64,000 nt of DNA from positions 62,001 through 126,000 of the forward strand of contig JADGCV010000001.1 in NCBI GenBank assembly GCA_015228815.1, given 5' to 3'. This document shows, piece by piece, positions 1-8,098 of the stretch. Within the stretch, counting starts at the first letter, position 1; each line of letters starts with the position of its first letter. Below the pieces are notes generated by a model, which searched no databases, was not told where the DNA came from, and saw only the letters and a list, made by a program, of their open reading frames with translations. Source of the DNA: Magnetococcales bacterium (GTDB lineage Bacteria; Pseudomonadota; Magnetococcia; Magnetococcales; UBA8363). The translations under genes were made by a program, and so were the position numbers.

Positions 1-330
1 ATAGGAACGGGCAAGGTCTGCAACGCGCACCCCGTTATTGTATTTGGCGACAATTTCCCTGTTGCGCAAATTGCGCAGGGCAGGTGCGCCACGGACAACC
101 GTCAGACTTTCACCACCAAAGCGGCGACTCAGTTGTCGGGCCGCCTTCAATCCAAGCAGATTGGCCAGACGATGCTGGGCGCTGATTCTTTTGGGAACGA
201 AAATGCGTGTACCTCCGCAATTTGTTACCAATTTCAAGGTATTCTCCAAGCCGATGGCCTCGCGGATTTCCTTGAGCGATTCGGGAAAACGGGCATAAAA
301 CAGGGGATGTGGCATGTTCATGGGAGTCAT
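1..330 (-). CDS. Mor-like transcription activator (3' end outside window)
   Basis: The 110 visible codons match the layout of the Mor (Mu middle-operon regulator) family: an N-terminal dimerisation part with FPESLKEIREAIGLENTLKL, a GGTRIFVPK strand, RLANLLGLKAARQLSRRFGG, then the start of a helix-turn-helix (LRNREIVAKYNNGVRVADLARSY) cut by the window edge. Family members are DNA-binding activators in Mu-like phages and related chromosomal elements. The ATG at 330 overlaps the stop of the upstream gene as ATGA, so the two are translationally coupled. An internal ATG nine bases on is an alternative start. The operon runs away from a phage-type repressor, which supports an immunity/early-control region. 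The rest of the element lies outside the window. Confidence 0.7.
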   Translation of the reverse strand, partial: MTPMNMPHPLFYARFPESLKEIREAIGLENTLKLVTNCGGTRIFVPKRISAQHRLANLLGLKAARQLSRRFGGESLTVVRGAPALRNLRNREIVAKYNNGVRVADLARSY

Positions 331-602
331 CCTTCTTCGGTTACGGCCTTGTTGTTGTGTTCTACGCTGGATTGCCTTGTTTTTCTCGCCAGGGCCTCGA
401 CAAGAAGGCGAAGGCGTTGGCGGCGGGGTTCGGAAAAGGCGAAGGCTGCCTGGCGAATGTTCCGAATGCTGTGTTCCATATCGTTCTCGATGGCGTGAAG
501 GCTGTTGCAAAGGGCGAAGATTTCTCCCAGAAGCGTCTGGACTTCCGGTCCGAAATGACCAAAAGGTTCGCATCGGTCGGGATGAAGAGTGCGGTATACC
601 AT
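327..602 (-). CDS. Small protein of phage-like operon, unknown function
   Basis: A 91-residue, highly charged protein with no family I recognise. The ATG at 602 follows an AGGAG ribosome site seven bases upstream, so I prefer it to a start 27 codons earlier that would lie across the operator region. The centre (about residues 25-75) is predicted helical and Arg/Glu-rich. It is the first gene of a leftward operon with the Mor-like gene (ATGA overlap). Position directly after the repressor-controlled promoter suggests an early regulatory or accessory phage protein, but nothing in the sequence shows its role. Confidence 0.6.
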   Translation of the reverse strand: MVYRTLHPDRCEPFGHFGPEVQTLLGEIFALCNSLHAIENDMEHSIRNIRQAAFAFSEPRRQRLRLLVEALARKTRQSSVEHNNKAVTEEG

Positions 603-635
603 GGCGGTCTCCTGGGGATGGGATTGTTTGAAAAA

Positions 636-652
636 ACGAACGATGAGTTCGT
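636..652. promoter_or_regulatory. Operator copy 1 (ACGAAC-N5-GTTCGT)
   Basis: Perfect 6-bp inverted repeat with a 5-bp spacer, 17 bp in total, flanked by A/T runs. An identical architecture recurs at 707-723. It lies between the predicted -10 box and the first gene of the leftward operon, where repressor binding would block transcription. Likely ligand: the S24-type repressor encoded at 977-1699 (inference). Confidence 0.6.
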
Positions 653-671
653 AAAAAAATGCCAGAAGACG

Positions 672-700
672 ATTTTCTCGCAAAGAAGGGCATCAGTCAA
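672..700 (-). promoter_or_regulatory. Predicted sigma-70 promoter of the leftward phage-like operon
   Basis: On the minus strand TTGACT (695-700) is followed after 17 bp by GAAAAT (672-677), a good -35 and a four-of-six -10. It sits exactly between the two 17-bp operators (636-652 and 707-723). The rest of 603-976, between the two divergent genes, holds no coding sequence I can support; it is A/T-rich around 700-790. Confidence 0.5.
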
Positions 701-706
701 CAAAAA

Positions 707-723
707 ACGAACTAAAAGTTCGT
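707..723. promoter_or_regulatory. Operator copy 2 (ACGAAC-N5-GTTCGT)
   Basis: Second copy of the 17-bp dyad; here the symmetry extends one further base pair (ACGAACT/AGTTCGT). It is 71 bp, close to seven helical turns, from copy 1 and lies just upstream of the -35 box, a spacing that would permit co-operative binding or looping by a dimeric repressor. Confidence 0.6.
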
Positions 724-976
724 AAAAATAAATTTGAGTTTCGGTAATAGGGAATGTTAGACTGAAATAGTTCATCATTTATCGACAACGGTTCGGAAAT
801 AATTCATGTCGGTCCGTTTCACCGTTGTTTCACTCGCGAGGCGTTGCCAATGACGAACCCATTCCAGATCGAAAGGCCCGGTCGTGCCGCCAACGACTCA
901 TCGACCGGAGCGGATCAACCGGGATGGGACGCCACCGCTTCGATGTCTTGGAATGCCACAATTTCTGGAGCGTGAA

Positions 977-1699
977 ATGTCTGAAACCTCTTCCCTCGAA
1001 AGGCTCAAGGAACGTCTGGAGTTCGTGATCGGCAGGGAGGCGCCGTATGCCTGGGCCACCCGAATCGGATTGGGAAAATCGACCCTTGCGGGAATTCTCA
1101 ACAATGGCGCCTGTCCCCGCACCAGTACCCTGATCAAGATTGCCATGAACACCAATATTTCGCTCAACTGGCTGCTGACGGGACGGGGGTCGCCGTGGAT
1201 GGAACATTCATCGACGCTCCCTCCCGAAGATCCGATGACCATGGCACGCGAACCGGAAACCCATTATCGGGTCTCGCCGCAATCCTATGTAGTGGTTCCG
1301 CGGTTCAGCATTGTAGCGGACGGATTGGAAAACGAACCGTTCCATAGTGGACAGATTGTCGATCACATCGCCTTCAAATCGGATTGGATCCTTGGAGTCA
1401 TGGGGTTGGATCCGAAGAAGGTTGTTTTGGTGAGCATCATTGGCGATTCCATGGAACCGACCTTGAAGGATGGTGACTTGGTCCTTCTGGATCAAAGGGA
1501 TCAGAGCATGCGCAATGATGCCATTTATGTATTGCGCCGCGGCGAGGATCTGGTTGCCAAACGATTGCAGCGGGGGTTCGATGGTTCGATCGCCATCAAA
1601 AGTGACAATGAGGCGTATGAAGATATACGAGTGACTGCCGAACAGGTGCGGCAGATTTCGATCATTGGCAGAGTGGTTTGGACGGGACGGAGAATCTGA
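977..1699 (+). CDS. Phage-type repressor, HTH plus S24/LexA-like peptidase domain
   Basis: 240 residues. The N-terminal 65 residues form a compact helix-turn-helix (AWATRIGLGKSTLAGILNNGACPRTSTLIKIA, ending in NWLLTGRG), typical of CI-like repressors. The C-terminal half is an S24 peptidase domain with the catalytic Ser motif GDSMEPTLKDGD and the general-base Lys in DLVAKRLQR. Such repressors dimerise and are removed by RecA-stimulated self-cleavage. The ATG at 977 is chosen because GGAG stands seven bases upstream; an in-frame start 31 codons earlier adds an unconserved tail. It is divergent from the Mor-like operon and probably binds the two 17-bp dyads at 636 and 707. The domain assignment is firm; the target sites are inferred. 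Confidence 0.85.
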   Translation: MSETSSLERLKERLEFVIGREAPYAWATRIGLGKSTLAGILNNGACPRTSTLIKIAMNTNISLNWLLTGRGSPWMEHSSTLPPEDPMTMAREPETHYRVSPQSYVVVPRFSIVADGLENEPFHSGQIVDHIAFKSDWILGVMGLDPKKVVLVSIIGDSMEPTLKDGDLVLLDQRDQSMRNDAIYVLRRGEDLVAKRLQRGFDGSIAIKSDNEAYEDIRVTAEQVRQISIIGRVVWTGRRI

Positions 1700-1787
1700 A
1701 AAACCAGTCGATGATACGGCAGATTTGTCGGGAAGCCATATGTCACTGCCAATCATCTTGCTTCAGGCAATGGGACGTCTTCCACGG

Positions 1788-3080
1788 TCAGGCTTCGCCA
1801 TGTCCGAAATCCGTCGCATTGGCCGCATGGATAGCCAGCAACAGCTCTGTATGATCAAGCAGACGATATTCAGGCAACCGTCCAGAAATCCTGAAACTTT
1901 CATCCATGATGATCGGTACGCCCTCGCCACGTTTTTCCATGAAATACTGGCGCATCAGTTTCTCCGCGCCTTCTTCGACCGGACATCGTCCCAACAACGT
2001 GGTCAGCAGCTCGTTCCTGGTAAACTGACGCAGTGGCAAACTCTCGATGGTCATCGTGTTGGGAAGTGCGCCAGGCGAATAGAGTTCGAGGCGATCATCA
2101 AACATGAAAAGCCGGATTTTTGATCCGGAAATGGAATAATCCCGGTGCGCAACGGCATTGACTATCGCCTCGAAGATGGCGCGCGTGCTGAACTGGGGAA
2201 TCTCGACCCGTCCTGGCCGTTTCTTGGCCGCCACACTCATATTGCGACGCACGAAGAGCATGGACTGCCTGATTTGTTCGTCCAGAGGACCATGGATATC
2301 CATGGCATCGAGTTGTTGATTGGAATCCTGCCGCACTCCCCGATAGCGAACGGCCATGATGAACGCGCTCGACATCCACTGGGCTGGTTTCCTGGAACAC
2401 ATCAACACCCCGGCGACAGTGGCCCGTTCCGTTCCTTCATCATCCGTTTTGAGCAGCCCCAGTTTGTGAACGGTCGTCAAATCACCATCGATACCAAAGG
2501 CCGATAAACATGCCGGCCCCCATGGATTCTTCAAAAAACGGCGCAACAAGACCTCATCCAGGTCGGATCGAGCGGTTCCGGGAACCGGTTGTTCGTCGAA
2601 CCGGATCAGTTGGGCTTGACTGCGTTGCTGAAGCAGGCGGGATAACACCGGAGTGTCCATCTCGCGCTTTGAACTGCCCTGACGATGGAAATATCCCCCA
2701 GGACTTTTATGAACAAACAAACTGCGGGGGATCTCGACCTTCAAGACGGCCTTCGGCGAGCCCATGGTGTCTGGCAGTTCCATGCGAAGGGAACGGAACA
2801 GGACCGGCGGCTTGATGCTTTCATGACACACCTCGAAGACATAACGTTCGACATCATCGAGCTGCTGCCTGGGAATGCCGGTGATCTCCCGCGTCTTGTC
2901 ATCCACGCCAAAAACGATGACTCCTCTGGCTGTGTTGGCAATGGCCGCGATTTCATCCGCCAGGTCGGCGCGGGAGGGAGCCTTGACCTTGTTCCCCGCC
3001 ATGACCACGGTCTTGAGTTCGAGAGAGGTATCCTCTCCCAATTGAATTTTCCGAAGCAGTTCTTCCGCGCCGTCAAACAC
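1788..3080 (-). CDS. AlbA_2 (Schlafen-type) / RecG-like ATP-binding protein, probable defence partner
   Basis: 430 residues from a GTG at 3080. The N-terminal 130 residues are an AlbA_2 domain (TSLELKTVV, then ADEIAAIANTARGVIVFGVDD), the DNA-binding module of Schlafen-like proteins. The C-terminal part carries the RecG-like HATPase segment (EAIVNAVAHRDYSISGSKIRLF). Such proteins are annotated as putative transcriptional regulators or ATP-binding proteins, and many lie in defence islands. The GTG is preceded by GGAGG at good spacing and overlaps the stop of the upstream PHP-ATPase gene by eight bases. The longer reading from 3251 would overlap that gene by about 180 bp and is unlikely. The tight coupling suggests that the two proteins work together; the function is inferred. 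Confidence 0.8.
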   Translation of the reverse strand: MFDGAEELLRKIQLGEDTSLELKTVVMAGNKVKAPSRADLADEIAAIANTARGVIVFGVDDKTREITGIPRQQLDDVERYVFEVCHESIKPPVLFRSLRMELPDTMGSPKAVLKVEIPRSLFVHKSPGGYFHRQGSSKREMDTPVLSRLLQQRSQAQLIRFDEQPVPGTARSDLDEVLLRRFLKNPWGPACLSAFGIDGDLTTVHKLGLLKTDDEGTERATVAGVLMCSRKPAQWMSSAFIMAVRYRGVRQDSNQQLDAMDIHGPLDEQIRQSMLFVRRNMSVAAKKRPGRVEIPQFSTRAIFEAIVNAVAHRDYSISGSKIRLFMFDDRLELYSPGALPNTMTIESLPLRQFTRNELLTTLLGRCPVEEGAEKLMRQYFMEKRGEGVPIIMDESFRISGRLPEYRLLDHTELLLAIHAANATDFGHGEA

Positions 3081-5829
3081 GTCGGCCTCCGTGAGCAATA
3101 CGGCGATAGCGTCGTTCAAAGGCTTCCTTGCCCCCTTCCATGATGCGGCAGATTTCCTCGCGCACCGTCTGTTCCTGCAGGCTTCCGTCGCAGGTCCGGC
3201 ACGTTTGACCGTTACTGACGGCAAGGGCCATGACCTGCTCGGCATCGCCATTGACCACGATGTTGGCGTTGTGCGTCACCACGATGATCTGACGGCGCTT
3301 CTTGATGGCCCTGAATTGAGTCACGATCAACTCATAGATCAAATGATTGTCGAGATCATCCTCGGGCTGATCCAGGATCAGAGGTTCCGCTCCGTGCGAC
3401 AGGAGAAAGGCAAGCATGGCTGCCGTCTTCTGTCCTGGCGAACCCTTGTCGATGCTTTGGAAGTTGTTCCTGTCACTTGAAATGCTGTAGCGCACATCCA
3501 AGACATCATCCGGGAACCAGACCTCCAGCCGATCCAACCGCTCGGGGGGCAATCCCTGTACTTTGGTGACAAACCGTTGGTCCTTGGCAGTGTATTCACG
3601 GCTTTTCCCTGTTGCCGCAAGATCTCGAAGAACCCGCTTCAATTGGAGGACGCCCTCCTCGGGTTTGTTTGGTTTGATCATTCCAAGCAAACCGTCCTGT
3701 CCAGCCGTGCCAACATCCTTATCGAATTTTCCTGCGTCACAGTCGATCCGTTCCCGTAATTGGCTCTCGCAAAGATCAGTGTCGCCAAACTGCACGACGG
3801 ATATCCTTACATACGGATTGTTTTCCAAAATCTTTTCAAGAAACTGATGGCGCTTCCGGGTCAATTCTTGACGCAATTCGGTAAGCTGACTCAGTTTCTC
3901 GGCGGCCTGGAAGCGCACGTCATTCTGGAGCTTGCGACGCGATTCCATATTGGCAAGTTGCTGCTCCAGGGTCTGACGTTGCTGGAGCAGTTTTCCGAAC
4001 TCGCTGGGTTCCCCGACGTTTTCCTCCCGAAGCCTGTGCCGCAAAGACACGTATTTTTCTTCCGCATCATGAAGAACCTGTTTCCAAGATGGGGCAGACT
4101 GTGCCGACTTCCAATGGCTCAAACAAAGATCGGCCTGGACAGCCAACTTCTCCACAATTCTGGCCATTTTCTCCAGGCGATGAATGATGCGGCTGGTCTC
4201 TGTCACCACTTCGCGGTCGGAGGTATCCTCTGGGGCAAACAAAGTCGGCTCAATGGAGGCCGGGGCGATCTCTTCTGCCACGGACCGTAATTGGTCTCCC
4301 AGGCCTGACCAGGAATTCTCCCAGGTTTCCAGGGCACGTTGTTGCTGTTTGCGATGCTGATAAGTTCTCAGAATGCGCGCATGTTCCGCCTGCTCGAACG
4401 CGGCCAAGCGGTGTTTTACATCCAGCAGTTCGCCCTTGATACGTTCCTCATCCTTCAGACCGACGGCAATCTCCCGTTCCTTGGCGCGCAAGGAGAGATA
4501 GGCCGATTCCGCTTCCTTCCAACTTCCCACCCAATTCTGGTGTTCATTGCCCAGGGCGCTGTCGATAATTTTCAGGAGGTCGCCAGGAGTTCTGGCAAGT
4601 TCGAAAATCTGCTTCTGGCTGAAGATGCGGGCGGGAAAGCGATCGGCAACAACCCCTTGCGTCGGCTGCCAAGCGCCGTGCTCATCCATTTCGGAAAGGA
4701 TTTGTTCTCCACCGCCAGGAGACCATTGAATGCGGTATCTGCCGCCGTGCTTGCGATAGATGATCGTCAAGGCGGACTCCCTGGTCAGCAGGCCCTCATC
4801 CTGACGAGACAGGGAGACCTTGCCATACTTCTCGAAGTCCTTTTTCAGACTTTCCGGCCACTCCCCTTCCCGGCGCAATGCCAGTCGGAGAAATTCCACC
4901 AGCGTGGACTTGCCAGAGCCTCGCCCGCCGATAAGCGCATTCATCCAAGGGTTGAAGCCCCATTCGAAAGACTTTACGCACCCCATGTACCGGGCCCTGC
5001 TCACGGTCAAGGATTCAAGACACAGAGGCCCGTGGTCATTCGGCTTGATCCCTGGAAACTGGTCCGAACGTTTGATGGACATTTCCCCATCCAGCAACGC
5101 CAGACGCAACCCCTCCAGGGTGGGCTGTCCCATTTTAACCCAGGTGAAATGGCTTCCAGGACAACGTTCTCCGCTGGGATGATGGGCATCCGAACCCAGA
5201 ATCTCGGTCCAGTCTGGTTTTTTGTCTCTATAGAGTTGGGGTTTGTCGAGAACGGGATCATGGATTTCCATGGCAAACAGGTGTTCGCATTCAATCAATT
5301 GCGCCAGGGTCTGTCCGGTCAGTTTCTCGAAAAGCCCACTGTCACCGTTCGCATGAGCGGGGATGGCGATTCCACCTGCCTTGACAATCTCCTCGACAAC
5401 CTCCACGGCGCCCTTGCGCGTAAGTCTGCCATCACCGCTCCGAGTGTCAAGATCGACAGCTCCCAACAGACGGTCGATATCCGAGGTATTTGTTCTCTCG
5501 GGCTTGAACAACGCCAACAAATGAAAGCCTCCATGGACCGCCAGTTCGATACCGGGAAACAGCACCAAAGGACGGAACCCATCAGGCTGCTCGTCGGTCA
5601 TCCGTGACAATTCCGCTCGCAACGGATCGATCCACCTCCCCGTGTTGTGATCCGTAACGGCCACGCAATCCACTTCGGCACGCATATGGTCCAGCAACCA
5701 CTCCCTGGGAGTGCGTTGCCGCAAGGTTGCTTGATCCGGTCCCTTGCCATAATCGTGCGATGCGGGCGTATGGGTATGAAAATCGAATTTCCACCAGCGG
5801 GCTCCCGGCCATGACCACATCGTATTCAT
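3073..5829 (-). CDS. PHP phosphoesterase-SMC-like ATPase (Ppl/TrlF-type antiphage protein)
   Basis: 918 residues. A PHP domain occupies about residues 12-260: FDFHTHTP, VTDHNTG, IPAHANGDSG and GSDAHHPSGE supply the metal-binding His and Asp residues. Next come a Walker A (GGRGSGKST, near 300), a coiled-coil section (about 430-720), an SPGQK signature, Walker B LILDQPEDDLDN and a switch histidine in VVTHNANI. This is the architecture of the Ppl defence protein and of TrlF-family ATPases: a phosphoesterase controlled by an ABC/SMC-type ATPase. GGAGAAGGGC precedes the ATG. All expected metal and nucleotide motifs are intact. The gene overlaps an AlbA_2 gene and follows a sigma-54 activator. A role in phage defence is inferred from family and context. 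Confidence 0.88.
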   Translation of the reverse strand: MNTMWSWPGARWWKFDFHTHTPASHDYGKGPDQATLRQRTPREWLLDHMRAEVDCVAVTDHNTGRWIDPLRAELSRMTDEQPDGFRPLVLFPGIELAVHGGFHLLALFKPERTNTSDIDRLLGAVDLDTRSGDGRLTRKGAVEVVEEIVKAGGIAIPAHANGDSGLFEKLTGQTLAQLIECEHLFAMEIHDPVLDKPQLYRDKKPDWTEILGSDAHHPSGERCPGSHFTWVKMGQPTLEGLRLALLDGEMSIKRSDQFPGIKPNDHGPLCLESLTVSRARYMGCVKSFEWGFNPWMNALIGGRGSGKSTLVEFLRLALRREGEWPESLKKDFEKYGKVSLSRQDEGLLTRESALTIIYRKHGGRYRIQWSPGGGEQILSEMDEHGAWQPTQGVVADRFPARIFSQKQIFELARTPGDLLKIIDSALGNEHQNWVGSWKEAESAYLSLRAKEREIAVGLKDEERIKGELLDVKHRLAAFEQAEHARILRTYQHRKQQQRALETWENSWSGLGDQLRSVAEEIAPASIEPTLFAPEDTSDREVVTETSRIIHRLEKMARIVEKLAVQADLCLSHWKSAQSAPSWKQVLHDAEEKYVSLRHRLREENVGEPSEFGKLLQQRQTLEQQLANMESRRKLQNDVRFQAAEKLSQLTELRQELTRKRHQFLEKILENNPYVRISVVQFGDTDLCESQLRERIDCDAGKFDKDVGTAGQDGLLGMIKPNKPEEGVLQLKRVLRDLAATGKSREYTAKDQRFVTKVQGLPPERLDRLEVWFPDDVLDVRYSISSDRNNFQSIDKGSPGQKTAAMLAFLLSHGAEPLILDQPEDDLDNHLIYELIVTQFRAIKKRRQIIVVTHNANIVVNGDAEQVMALAVSNGQTCRTCDGSLQEQTVREEICRIMEGGKEAFERRYRRIAHGGRRV

Positions 5830-5976
5830 TGCCCTTCTCCACCCGGTTCACCCGCCTGGTCGTACCATGCCATGGCATCGCCGCAACCAAACAAGGGAAC
5901 AGACGTTCCACCTTTTGCATGCCCGCCTTCGCCTGGAATGACGTTTGGAAATAACGCATCGCAAAATGATTGCGGG

Positions 5977-7032
5977 CTACGTTTTTTTCCAGGGATATTT
6001 TCGTTTCCAGTTGGAAAAGGTGGTCGCATTGGGCAAGCCCAGGAGGCGCGTCGCCAACGATTTATTGCCGCCACTTTCCTTCAGGGCCTTGTCGAAATAA
6101 TGATCGGCCACCTGAGTCAACAGATCGGTCAAACGAAATTCCCGACCAAACTCCCGACCAAGAATGGTGGCTGGCGGGGTGATGTGAATGCCGAACAGGG
6201 CATCCTGGATGTCCCTGGATTTGACCACATGGTTTTCACTCCAGAGAATGGCCCGCAACAGGGTATTGTAGAGTTCGCGTATGTTTCCCGGCCAGGAATG
6301 ATGCCGCAGGAGGGTACGGGCATTGTCGGTCAATTTTCTTTTCTTGTATCCTGGATGTTGCAGCATGTCCCGATTGATCCGGGCGATGAACTCGTGGATC
6401 AGCTCTTCCAGATCCTCGGGACGCTCGCGTAGCGGAGGAATGGTGAAGACCGCTACCGCCAGCCGGTGGAAAAGATCGTTGCGAAAACGACCCCGGGCAA
6501 CCTCCTGCAACAGATCGCGATTGGTTGCCGCAAGAATCCTGAAATCGACCTTGCGCGGATGAACCGATCCGACCGCGGTCACTTCCCGCTCCTGGATGAC
6601 CCGGAGAAGTTTGACCTGGGTCGATAAAGGCAACTCGCCAATTTCATCAAGAAACAAGGTCCCCTTGTCCGCTTCGGCAATGTAGCCGTTGCGCGCCATG
6701 ACCGCCCCGGTAAAGGCCCCCTTCTCATGACCAAACAATTCCGCCTCGACCAGATTGTCGGGAATGGCACCACAATTGACACAAATGAACGGGTGATTCC
6801 TGCGACCGGAGGATTGATGAACCATGCGTGCCAGAACATCCTTGCCCGTCCCCGACTCCCCCTGAATGAGTACCGGAAGATCAAAACCCGCCACATGACG
6901 GGCGCGCTTGATCAGGGTTTTCATCGAGGGACTGTCGAACACCAGGCTTGGCGGCAACGATTCCCGGTCAAACGCGGAATCCGGTTCCAGAGGTGAGACC
7001 TCGTGGGTTGCATCGTCATCATCGCCGTCCAC
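5977..7032 (-). CDS. Sigma-54-dependent activator without receiver domain
   Basis: 351 residues from a GTG at 7032, preceded by AGGAGG. An ATG 28 codons earlier would add a Cys-rich stretch that looks non-coding. The AAA+ domain is complete: Walker A GESGTGKD, the sigma-54 contact loop GAFTGA, Walker B GTLFLDEIGE and the arginine-finger region RNDLFHRLAV. The C-terminus has a short helix-turn-helix (LATRLLGLPNATTFSNWKRKY). There is no receiver, PAS or GAF domain; the acidic N-terminus is only about 40 residues, so the activator may be constitutive or controlled by a partner. It reads toward the Ppl/AlbA_2 pair and could control it, but I found no convincing -24/-12 site before that pair. Confidence 0.85.
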   Translation of the reverse strand: MDGDDDDATHEVSPLEPDSAFDRESLPPSLVFDSPSMKTLIKRARHVAGFDLPVLIQGESGTGKDVLARMVHQSSGRRNHPFICVNCGAIPDNLVEAELFGHEKGAFTGAVMARNGYIAEADKGTLFLDEIGELPLSTQVKLLRVIQEREVTAVGSVHPRKVDFRILAATNRDLLQEVARGRFRNDLFHRLAVAVFTIPPLRERPEDLEELIHEFIARINRDMLQHPGYKKRKLTDNARTLLRHHSWPGNIRELYNTLLRAILWSENHVVKSRDIQDALFGIHITPPATILGREFGREFRLTDLLTQVADHYFDKALKESGGNKSLATRLLGLPNATTFSNWKRKYPWKKT

Positions 7033-7127
7033 GGAGTTCTTTTCCTCCTGCAAATGGTCAACGCGGAAAAAAATGGGACATGAACACACAGAAGGGCAAC
7101 AGACCGGCTGACACATTCGCGAGGAAT

Positions 7128-7178
7128 CCGGGGGAGAAATCTCCCCCCGGAAAGGTCTGGGGCATTACCCCAAGGTTC
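7128..7178. repeat. Dispersed GC-rich double-hairpin repeat, copy 1
   Basis: Two adjacent inverted repeats, CCGGGGG...CCCCCCGG and CTGGGGCATTACCCCAAGG, in the gap after the atpF-like gene. The same two-hairpin layout, reverse-complemented, occurs at 57871-57925, and shorter one-hairpin relatives are at 28951 and 46397. It could fold in RNA and attenuate read-through; it has no T-run toward the leftward genes. Confidence 0.55.
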
Positions 7179-7229
7179 TACCGAAGTCGTTCAGGGCGGG
7201 CCACCCATGCGATGATCGTCCGGCATGCC

Positions 7230-7793
7230 TCAATGAACCTGCCCCGAATGGTCCTGGATCGCGGCAATCGCTTCCAGAACCATTTTATTGGTTTCCGCTT
7301 TGCTCATGTTTTTGGCGATGAGTTTTTCGGTCGCCATCATGGCAATATCGACGGCGGCTTCGTGCAGTTCCGTCACCGCTTTTTGCTTGGCGGTTTCGAT
7401 TTCCGCCAGGGCGACGCTTTTTTTCTTGGCCAGTTCCTGACTCAGGGCTTCCCTGGCCATGTCCCGGTATTTGGCCGCTTCGAGTCGGGCTTCCTCGATG
7501 GTCTGCTCGGCCATTCTCCGGGCGGCGTTGAGCTGCTTCTGCATGTCGTTGGCCGCTTTTTCCGCATCCCTCCGGCTGTGTTCGGCGTTTTCAAGATCGT
7601 TGCGAATCTTGCTGTTGCGGGCATCGAGAACTTTTTCGATGGCGGGAAGGACGTGTTTCTTGAGCAACGCCACAAGAATGATGAAAGAGGCAATCGACCA
7701 GAAAATCTGATGTTCGAACACCGATGGCTCAAACTGCGGCATTCCCGAACTGGCGGCGTGTTCCGCGGTGGCGGCATAGGCGGCGGCGATCAT
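7230..7793 (-). CDS. atpF: ATP synthase F0 subunit b (b/b' type)
   Basis: 187 residues. After a short Ala-rich leader comes one membrane helix (QIFWSIASFIILVALL, about residues 28-48), then a long charged helical stalk rich in Glu, Lys and Arg, typical of the peripheral stalk. The MPQF...QIFW start of the domain recalls b' subunits of alphaproteobacteria, while the following KKHVLPAIEKVLDAR fits either type. It is the last gene of a leftward F0 operon (atpI-atpB-atpE-atpF), starting six bases after the atpE stop. The F1 genes and any second b gene do not follow, so they must lie elsewhere, as in alphaproteobacteria. Confidence 0.9.
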   Translation of the reverse strand: MIAAAYAATAEHAASSGMPQFEPSVFEHQIFWSIASFIILVALLKKHVLPAIEKVLDARNSKIRNDLENAEHSRRDAEKAANDMQKQLNAARRMAEQTIEEARLEAAKYRDMAREALSQELAKKKSVALAEIETAKQKAVTELHEAAVDIAMMATEKLIAKNMSKAETNKMVLEAIAAIQDHSGQVH

Positions 7794-7798
7794 GGGGG

Positions 7799-8026
7799 TC
7801 AGGCCTTGCCCATGATGATGAACGCAACGACCAGGCCATACAGCGCCACCGCTTCCACGAAGGCCATGCCGATCCAGATGTATTTGGCCAGTTGCGCCTC
7901 GGCGGCGGGCTGGCGGGCGATCGCTTCGATGGCCTTGCCGAAAAGGACTCCGAGTCCGACACCGGATCCGGCAAACCCCAGTGCGGCAAGTCCCATTCCG
8001 ATCAAAGCAGCGGCTGTTGCATCCAT
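7799..8026 (-). CDS. atpE: ATP synthase F0 subunit c
   Basis: 75 residues forming two hydrophobic helices joined by the polar loop (ARQPAAEAQL). The proton-carrying carboxylate is the Glu in MAFVEAVALYG of helix 2. The glycine-rich helix 1 (AALGFAGSGVGLGVLFG) is typical of a proton-type c-ring. The ATG at 8026 follows AAGGAGAG and gives the family's normal length; an upstream in-frame start would add 19 residues. It is central to the F0 operon and normally the most highly translated of these genes. Confidence 0.95.
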   Translation of the reverse strand: MDATAAALIGMGLAALGFAGSGVGLGVLFGKAIEAIARQPAAEAQLAKYIWIGMAFVEAVALYGLVVAFIIMGKA

Positions 8027-8098
8027 TGAAATCTCTCCTTCCGAAGGCAGGCTTGAAAATGAACGAGGGTCCATGTGTGCCACGATCCCATGTCGCTG

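Noticed and set aside
4339-5607. A 422-codon plus-strand frame opposite the PHP-ATPase gene
   Set aside because: Antisense shadow; the minus-strand gene has all PHP and ATPase motifs.
5921-5943. Motif resembling the common GCGGG...CATTCC intergenic repeat of proteobacteria
   Set aside because: Only one partial copy was seen in the window and the palindrome is incomplete.
5830-5976. Possible sigma-54 (-24/-12) promoter before the Ppl-like gene
   Set aside because: The best GG-N10-GC match differs from the consensus at most other positions; too weak to report as a site.
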